NCBI RefSeq assembly: GCF_003573695.1
Contig: NC_039362.1
Coordinates: 16,016,063 to 16,080,062, forward strand
From: Papaver somniferum
Taxonomy: Eukaryota > Streptophyta > Magnoliopsida > Ranunculales > Papaveraceae
Reading direction: 5' to 3'
Length of the DNA stretch: 64,000 nt
Positions 57,286 to 64,000 of this stretch are shown in pieces. The translations under genes were made by a program, and so were the position numbers. How positions within the stretch are numbered: the first letter of the stretch is position 1; each line of letters starts with the position of its first letter. The notes beneath the pieces were generated by a model that was not told where the DNA came from, did no database searches, and worked only from the letters and a program-made list of their open reading frames with translations.

Positions 57286-57438
57286 AAGAGGAGATTACTT
57301 ACTTGAAGAGAAATTCAAACACCCTTCCTTTTGATTTCTTCAAAGTAGATTTAATGGTGGAGAACCACCAACCCTAGTTCACGTACGCGGATGGAAGATG
57401 AGGAAAGAGAAGGTTCGCGGACCACATACATATATATT

Positions 57439-59858
57439 TGTAGATGGTGGATTTTCGACAAGGGCTAAAATCGTAAACCCATAATTATACGAACCTCTGA
57501 TCCAGCAATCAGACGTGAGTATTGAGCCGCGGGTCTCTCATCGAATTCTCTGACTGAGGATACTTTCTCTCAGAGTACATGCAGATATGTAGTCTCACGA
57601 CTGGAAAACGGCATATCTCATGAACACTGAACACTTTCAGTGATTATTTCTATATAGTATCACGAGATGGACGGCTCCTAGACAGCTTGCTCTGCTAGTA
57701 TAGAGTGATAACGTCTTCAGGAACAAACAACGAGTTTACCATGACTATATAAAGGATATGACTTACCGACAAGTTCGTATCGGGATAATTAATGCTCCTA
57801 GACATCTTGCTCTGCTAGTATAGAGCCACAAAGTTAATTATTCCTAATTACATTGCTTCTATTCCATGGTCGAATCCACGACTGGTCCATGGAATGGCAA
57901 TAACAATTGTTCTGATTCTATGATCGAATCCACGCTTGATCTCTAGAATAGCAATAATATTATCTCATTACTGATTTCATGATCGAATCCACAACTGGTC
58001 TCATAAATGGTAATAGATAAATCTTAATTACTTGATTCTATGGTCGAATCTACAATCCCATGGAATGGTAATGCTCACTTTATTATTCCGAATTTGTAGT
58101 CGAATCCTCAGCTGATCCTATGAATTAATAATAAACATTTACTACAGTTGTGAAGATTCTCCACTGAATTCCACAATTAGTAATAAATAATCAAAAACGG
58201 GTGTCTGAGCTACCTAGTAAGCCCCGACTCAAATGGTGAATACAACAGTCACCGCACGAACGAGTATTTCAAAAATACAATGAAACGATGAACCTATGCA
58301 AAAGAGAAGAAAAAATAATAATTAAAAATATTGACCCAGGGTGCTGGAGCATGGACACACGACCAACCGACCGGTGTCGTGGTCAATCCCACGACAATTT
58401 TATATTTTAAAACGCATTTTATTATTTTCCGGATTTTCATGAAGTGATCGTCAGGTGGTCACGGGACAACTCAGGGACGGTTTCATGACTCCATGGTCGG
58501 TCCCTCGCCTCGTCATAATTAATTAGGTTTTCTCACCTAAGGCTCAGACGAGCATTTTTGAATAAATGATTAAGCCAGCATTTAATCATTCTTCCACCAA
58601 CAAATCGTCAACTCTTCAGGAGTTCTTCGTATTCGCTCACGTGAGCATATGCACACTACATAGTTGATCCACGGTCCCATGTAGTCGTTCCCTCCTTCGT
58701 CCCATGGTTAAACTTCTGATGAACCATGAATCGATCATCAATTGATCAAATTAGGGTTTCTGAATCCAAGGATCATCATTCCAGATTCCAACCTTAATAA
58801 TTTTACGATGACCTCATGGTCATTAATTTTATTAATTATGCTCGGTTCAACGACCAGTATTCTAATTAATATTTTTGGTACGCTGCCAAAAATCCATCAG
58901 ATGAGCAACACATGCTCAGACGATCAAATATTCAACAATTCATCACATGAGCAACACTTTCTCAGATGATAATTATTTGCTCAAACCAAGGAATATTGGT
59001 TCAACAATCAATATTCAACGGTCCATCGAATGAGCAATACTTTCTCACTTCATCGTAAGAACTATACCTCTGTCTCATGACATGTTCAATTCATGAGTTT
59101 CAGAACATCATGTTCAACTCAGCAACTACATGGACTCATCGTCCCATCAAACCACGAAGTCATCAATTGACTAACAAACCACGAGACGTCAATCGTGTCA
59201 CTTTGGGGGATATCACTTAGGGTTTTGGTCTGGTGGTCTACGGCACGTGTGTTCAAACACACGATGGAATGTGAGCAAGTCGTGCAATCAGTTGAAGGAA
59301 TTCACGAGGTAGTGGGTGGAAAATCGACCAAGTATCCACACGTTCTGGTTTCAAACACGATATCCACTTCCCCACTCCTTGATTCCATCAACTGTCACAC
59401 TTCATGGGATCATGGTGTCTACAATTCCAGCAATATAAATAAGCCTCTGAATCATGATTGAATCATCATCAACAGTATCATCAATCTCACGTCTCATCGA
59501 CAACACGAGATCATCAACTCATCAATTGAGCAACTACTCTCAATTGAGCAATTTCAATCATTCAGAGCTTATCATATTCAGAATTCACACACCCACAATC
59601 TCGATCACCATTGATCTCACACATTTCTCAGCTTCCCTCCTGCAGATCAACCCATCCTCTCTTGTGACCGAATTTACTCTGGAACGGTTATTGTCTTGAT
59701 TTAGGAGTATTACAGATTGATCTCTCGAATCTAAAGCACCCCCTTTGCAGCGGTGCATCTGTGTGAGGTTTAACATTTCGCTCGGTTCGAGGAGTCTCCT
59801 CCGTACGGTCTTCTCCTCAATTCCTTAAAAACCAGCAAATCGTTTTTCCCCATCTACA
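57439..59858 (+). repeat. 5' LTR of element E (2,420 bp)
   Basis: It starts TGTAGATGGTGG and ends CCCCATCTACA. TATAAATAA is at 59434-59442. It matches the LTRs of element B except for the missing GC-rich module array. Its hairpin array is at 57852-58133. Confidence 0.93.
57852..58133 (+). repeat. Five-hairpin array, counterpart of 36869-37204
   Basis: Hairpins at 57852-57901, 57906-57955, 57967-58013, 58027-58072 and 58081-58133, with sense-strand loop TCGAATCCACGACTGGTC or variants. Outer stems are ATTGC/GCAAT in the first two, ATTAC/GTAAT in the third and fourth, and TATTATT/AATAATA in the fifth. Confidence 0.85.
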
Positions 59859-59861
59859 GAT

Positions 59862-59878
59862 TGGCGACCACATTGGGA
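59862..59878 (+). other. Primer binding site, tRNA-Arg type
   Basis: TGGCGACCACATTGGGA, three bases after the LTR end. Confidence 0.78.
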
Positions 59879-59915
59879 GATCATTCTCTCGGTTGCAATC
59901 TCACAACTCCACAAG

Positions 59916-61315
59916 ATGGATGGTCTTAGGTCTGGGTTAGTCACAGGTTTCAACGCAAATGGCGCTAGCTCTAGCAACAACAACAACGACGACAGCGAGG
60001 ATATCCCGGAAATGATTCCTCCCTCTAACACTGACGGTGGTGACGTTACTCCTCCTCACGTCAACACGGAGGGTCATCCTTTTTTCGGCCGACACCCTGA
60101 GGAAGTCAGAGGAAATCCACCACCTACCATTGCTGATCTCATCAAAATGCAAGAGACTCTTGCAAAGAATCAAACCGACATGGCTACAGCACAGAAGGAG
60201 CTATTTAATCAACAGAAAGCTCCCACTGATACAAGGAAGACCCAAGGAAATGGAAAAGAGAAGGAAAAATCCCCATACGCTGATCCTGAGGTAATTCCGA
60301 TTCATACAATAGATGATGATGAAGTCCGCAAAGCTGCAGACGATCCATCGGCGAAGGAGTCATCAAACTTCGTCACTCGGTGGGATTTTGAACGCCTTCT
60401 GGAGAACCGTGGAAAGACAAAACCCCACATGTCCATCGTCACCATCCTCCGTACCCTGCTGCTACGCAAAAATTCCTCTCCCAAAAGGTTATACCTATCT
60501 AACCTTCACTTTGCATGACGGAACAGGCAATGCTCGGGAACATATTTCTATTGGGAGAACACGAGCACAACCATGTCGTCTGTATGAAAGAATTTTCTAA
60601 GTTTCTGACAGGCAGGGCATACACCTGGTACAACAACATCGCACCGGGAAGTATCACCGATTGGGGAGAGATGATTAACGCTTTCTACAGAAAATACTTC
60701 TTCGTGTCAGAGCAAGTCACTCTCTCTGATCTAGGAAGGATGTTTCGAATGAGCAGCGAACATCCTGAAGATTATGTGAAAAGGTTCAGAATTCAAGCCT
60801 TGGACTGCCACGACCCAAACGTCACATAGCAACAACTTATAGACTTGGGCGTCAACAAAATGATCCCGGTCTACAGAGCCTTGCTGGAAAACCTCCGGTT
60901 CCACACTTTCTCAGAACTTCATGAAGCAGCAAAAACGATCAGAGACTACTACACCTGCTTTACTGAGCAAAGTCTACAAGGTCGAGGAACCTCGGAGAAG
61001 CCGACGCCTGATCAACAAAAAGTACGATGTCCAACCTTCCATGAACAATGTTGCTCAAGGAAGAAAAAGTAAAGCTTCTACTCAAACATGCGACATCCAA
61101 CGCCTCTTCCTACAAAAGCATCACGGAAGGATAACCAATCTTGCACAAACCTCGACCTGGCATCAACGAACGGGAAAATGATCGGACAGAGTCAAACTTC
61201 TCATGAAGGGGTGATCGAGTTAATGGAAGTCTGGGTTCAATACGGTGCAATCAAACTGTTGCTCATCATAGAGAGACAACATGAAGAATCCAAGGTACTG
61301 TCACCTTCATAGATT
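59916..61315 (+). pseudogene. gag: Tat gag with capsid domain, broken
   Basis: It starts at ATG 59916 (MDGLRSGL). Residues 70-100 hold the N-terminal helix (TIADLIKMQETLAKNQ). After frame changes near 60470 and 60530, 60515-60829 carries the Retrotrans_gag capsid: FLTGRAYTWYNNI, WGEMINAFYRKYF and EHPEDYVKRFRIQALDC. An in-frame TAG (60827-60829) interrupts it, and the same frame goes on (LIDLGVNKMIPVYRALL) to 61070. A later frame has EGVIELMEVWVQYGAIKL and a decayed Cys/His region near 61300-61350 matching NPKYCCYHRF in element C. This is the only Tat element here with a recognisable capsid. Confidence 0.85.
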
Positions 61316-62137
61316 TATCAATCAGTCGACAAGTAACTGCAATATTTTGAAGCACGTCACCAAAGAGAAGGTTGATCCATAATAGCTTCAACTGGGCACT
61401 GGAGGAGTACACAAGAATCCCCTCCCAATCATAACCTTTACACTCTCTGAATAACCTATCAAAGAGGCAGTTCAATCCTTGGTCGAACGTGAATTGCTCT
61501 ATCTGTCGAAGGCACAAAAGAGAGACATGTTCACAACACTGAACCACATCGTGTCAAGAAGTCTATTCCGGAAATACTTCTTGAGCCTCCAGCCACAAAC
61601 CAAGAGATGTACGACTTGGGACTGCTTTCCACAGTCGAAGAAACAAATTTGGAAGAACGTTGATCGATGCCGGCACCGCCATCAACATCATTCCACTGAA
61701 AACCTCAGAGCCGTAGGCATAAGTCGAAAAGAAGCTACTCATGCTCCCATCTCAATCAGAGACCTTGAAGGAGCGCTTGGAATACTTATGGCTACATCAC
61801 TCTCAAAGTGAACATAAGTTCAACACTGGACAGAAACCAAGTTTCACATAATCAGGAAGATCCAGGATATGACATGTCCTTCAGACGAGCGTGGATCCAC
61901 GCTGAAAAGATGGGTACTTACAAAGCGCCTTTGGTTACACGTCTCTCCAACGAAGAAAGTTATGATCCAGAAGATTTGACGGACATTCCATCATTAGAGT
62001 ACTTGGAGGAATTTCAAACTTCGACGAGGTTGAAGAAAGAACCTGCAAAAGATGCATATACATCCATCAAGAGGTTCCGCACTCAGGCAAGTCTCATCCC
62101 ACGTCTATGTCATTTATTTCCTCACATGCTATCCTAG
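61316..62137 (+). pseudogene. pro: Decayed retropepsin region of element E
   Basis: The LVERELLYLSKAQKRDMFTTLNH segment corresponds to LIENLCELLHFSRDQ of element B. The protease active site reads LIDAGTAINIIPLKTLRAV, with the T of D-T-G changed. The rest (61808-62137) is weakly similar: EDPGYDMSFRRAWIHA stands where B has the ILGRPWLHD segment. Several frame changes. Confidence 0.65.
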
Positions 62138-64000
62138 CATGGGGACTCAATTTTGCTAGCAACTCTGCAAGATGTTATGAATGGTAGCTTCACCACATTA
62201 GTATTTTACCAAGTGGTTGAATCTGACGCTCCTCCGAATCAAGCACTAAAACATTCATTACCGAGATGATGTCCAAATATGGCAAAGAACACTTTGGGTG
62301 TTTCTCCTGCAAGTCCATGTGTTCCACAAAATCAGAAATCTCTGATGTCTGCACAAGTGTCGGATCCCACTACCGCAACGAAAGGGATGATGAATCAATG
62401 AAGATACTTCAGGGCCGAGATGATCAAACATTCGATGCTTAAGGAATATACGCTTCAACGCTCAAGCATCTAAGAAGCCATCAAATTGTACTCCCAATCA
62501 AAGAGTACAGCTTCAGCACAAATATCTCGACGATGACACACTGATTCAATACCAGCACATCAAAGTGTAACTAAACGATAAGTCTTCATTATCCCATGAT
62601 AAGACTTCTGAAACATATGCAACATCATTCATATATGGATGACACTAACTCCTTCAATATACACTGGGAAACCTGAGGTGATTTCGTGAAACTTCATCAA
62701 CGGTTTTTCGCTACATCACAAGCCCCTGCATGATTGAGGAACTTTCTCTCTTCACCCATCACATCCAGTACGAAAACTCTTGATGCCATCTACCGCAACA
62801 ACGTCGACTCACTGACAAAGCCAGTTCGCGGTAAAGTTATGCTTTCAAGAGCATTCAGGTTGAACTCTCAGTACACCTTCATCTTACGGACGCTCAACTC
62901 ATCAACTAGTTCGTGAATGTAAAGGTCTCACTGGATGGAGGAGCAAAGATTATATCTATAATCATGGTTCTAGCCTTTTTCGGTCTTTGGAGCAATTCCA
63001 ACCATGGCATCAGCATTAAATAATCTCTAAAGGAACACCATCCATGATCTCAGCATCGACAAGGATCTCTGGAGCGTAATCATTCATGGTCTTAGCACCA
63101 ACAACGGTCTCAGGAGAAACATCCTCAGGGATTCATCAACTAATCATTCTCTTAAGTGTTACACATGAAGCAGACTTCTCCAAGAACTAATGATATGTAG
63201 ACCTGATAACATGCTCACATGAAATTCTTCCCAAAGTTGGCACGATTGGTGGGCATAATCCAAAGTCTCCTCCAAGATGTTCTCATCGCCTCTACAAATG
63301 AGATACGACATGCTCCGGGCCATGGGTTTACAGAAACGTACCAATGGGTGAGGAATGGTACAATGCTTCCTCAACGAAAGATGTTCGTCTATGTTTCTTC
63401 TACAACATACCAAAAGGGCGCATCAATCGGACGTACGAGCTGAAAGATATGGCCTTTACCGTCAGGTCTACGGAATCTGAAAAATTTGTACGGGATTACA
63501 AATTGCAAATGCGCACGCTTCGTTAGATGACCTCTACAACTCCAAGTTGAGTTATTCTTTTCTCATGTGATAACTCAGCCTCTTAGATTCGAAAGTTGGG
63601 GTCAAGCATCGAATTCCGACCTTGTTTGAGGTCCCTACAGCTTCTAGAGCGTACAACATGCAAGCAACAATTCTTAGACAGGATTCATGACTTCCATAGT
63701 CGATCGGTGTCCACCAGGTCTCTTCGCTAAGTCCTTCATCAAGGTACCTCCAACTTCGACAACCTAGGTCTTTACATCAATTTTTCTACCTGGGTCCTCT
63801 ATCTAGGTCTCACCATAAGAAGGGAAAACGAAAGGGAGAGACTTAACAAAATACTGGGGACTGACGGTCCACTTGTCAAGACGATCGATTTCACAATCCA
63901 AAACCGATCAAGAAATCAAGACCAGGATAAAACCTCACATCTCTCAGAAGTCCAAGGTTCAAGATATCATGGAAAGAAAACTAAAGAAAGTCAGTAAAAT
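62138..64000 (+). other. Internal region of element E, no domain recognised
   Basis: Short frames at 62734-62916, 63219-63443 and 63344-63526 resemble no family I can name, and RT is not reached. GGGGACT words occur at 62141 and 63858. If this were a standard Tat element, pol should start about here, so a substitution or heavy decay is likely. Confidence 0.45.

Larger units (their letters stand above)
52106..57438 (-). mobile_element. Copia element, 3' part (element A)
   Basis: On - the order is an extra ORF (57285-56275), a long non-coding stretch, a PPT (54468-54455) and the 3' LTR (54454-52106). Gag and pol would lie further right but are displaced beyond the window by element E, inserted at 57439. 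The LTR is the same family as 20895-24919. Confidence 0.8.
57439..64000 (+). mobile_element. Tat-lineage retrotransposon, 5' part (element E)
   Basis: It is inserted in Copia element A (preceding bases ATATT) and runs off the window. The LTR, primer site, gag with capsid and a decayed protease are visible. Its LTR belongs to the same family as element B, in opposite orientation. Confidence 0.9.

Noticed and set aside
57915..58060. TCGAATCC in the hairpin loops resembles the Pol III B box (GWTCRANNC).
   Set aside because: No A box at suitable spacing and no T-run terminator; the match is confined to the conserved loop and fails in the GGTCGAATCC copies.

Overview
The window reads as plant nuclear DNA, almost certainly a eudicot with a large, retrotransposon-rich genome. 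Every recognisable protein belongs to an LTR retrotransposon or to a gene carried by one. I see no convincing host gene, tRNA, rRNA, CRISPR array or bacterial-type operon. The LTR families remind me of Papaveraceae (poppy) repeats, but that is an impression from memory and nothing here proves it.

The 64 kb is a stack of nested insertions; the best-supported ones have target-site duplications (TSDs). From the left: 1-4863 is the 3' end of a Tat-lineage Ty3 element on +, with a multi-exon antisense gene (4031-1385) before its 3' LTR. 4864-5033 is a scrap of Copia LTR. 5034-7123 plus 26366-26689 is a Copia 5' LTR on + (tRNA-Met primer site at 26692). It is split by a Tat element on - (7124-26360, TSD ATTTG). 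That element is split by an Athila element (8063-14923, TSD GCGTT) and by a Copia solo LTR (20895-24919), which holds an Athila solo LTR (21819-23503, TSD TGTAG). The outer Copia continues as a deleted internal stub (26690-27019), two nested Copia LTRs on - (27020-31547) and a probable 3' LTR (31576-32370).

That 3' LTR is split by a second Tat element on + (LTR 32371-34096 plus 49825-50895, body to about 52105). Its LTR is in turn split by the best-preserved element in the window, a 15.7 kb Tat element on - (34097-49819, TSD CTCAT) with a capsid-less gag-protease ORF, RT, two RNase H domains, integrase, and two intron-containing antisense genes (38000-41079, +). Then come the 3' part of a Copia element on - (52106-57438), carrying an extra ORF like the putative plant transposon protein domain, and the 5' part of another Tat element on + (57439 to the window end) that keeps its capsid.

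The most interesting signals lie inside the LTRs and the antisense genes. (1) Arrays of hairpins at 36869-37204, repeated in the partner LTR and in the LTR at 57.9-58.1 kb, change stem sequence while keeping pairing around a conserved loop. (2) Copia LTRs, and separately Tat LTRs, carry family-specific cassettes of short palindromic modules at about the same distance from the LTR start. (3) Tat elements carry antisense genes with their own TATA boxes and introns. (4) Two Tat elements with diverged LTRs share an ORF1 without a capsid domain. Most proteins are broken by stops or frameshifts, so the elements are largely fossils.
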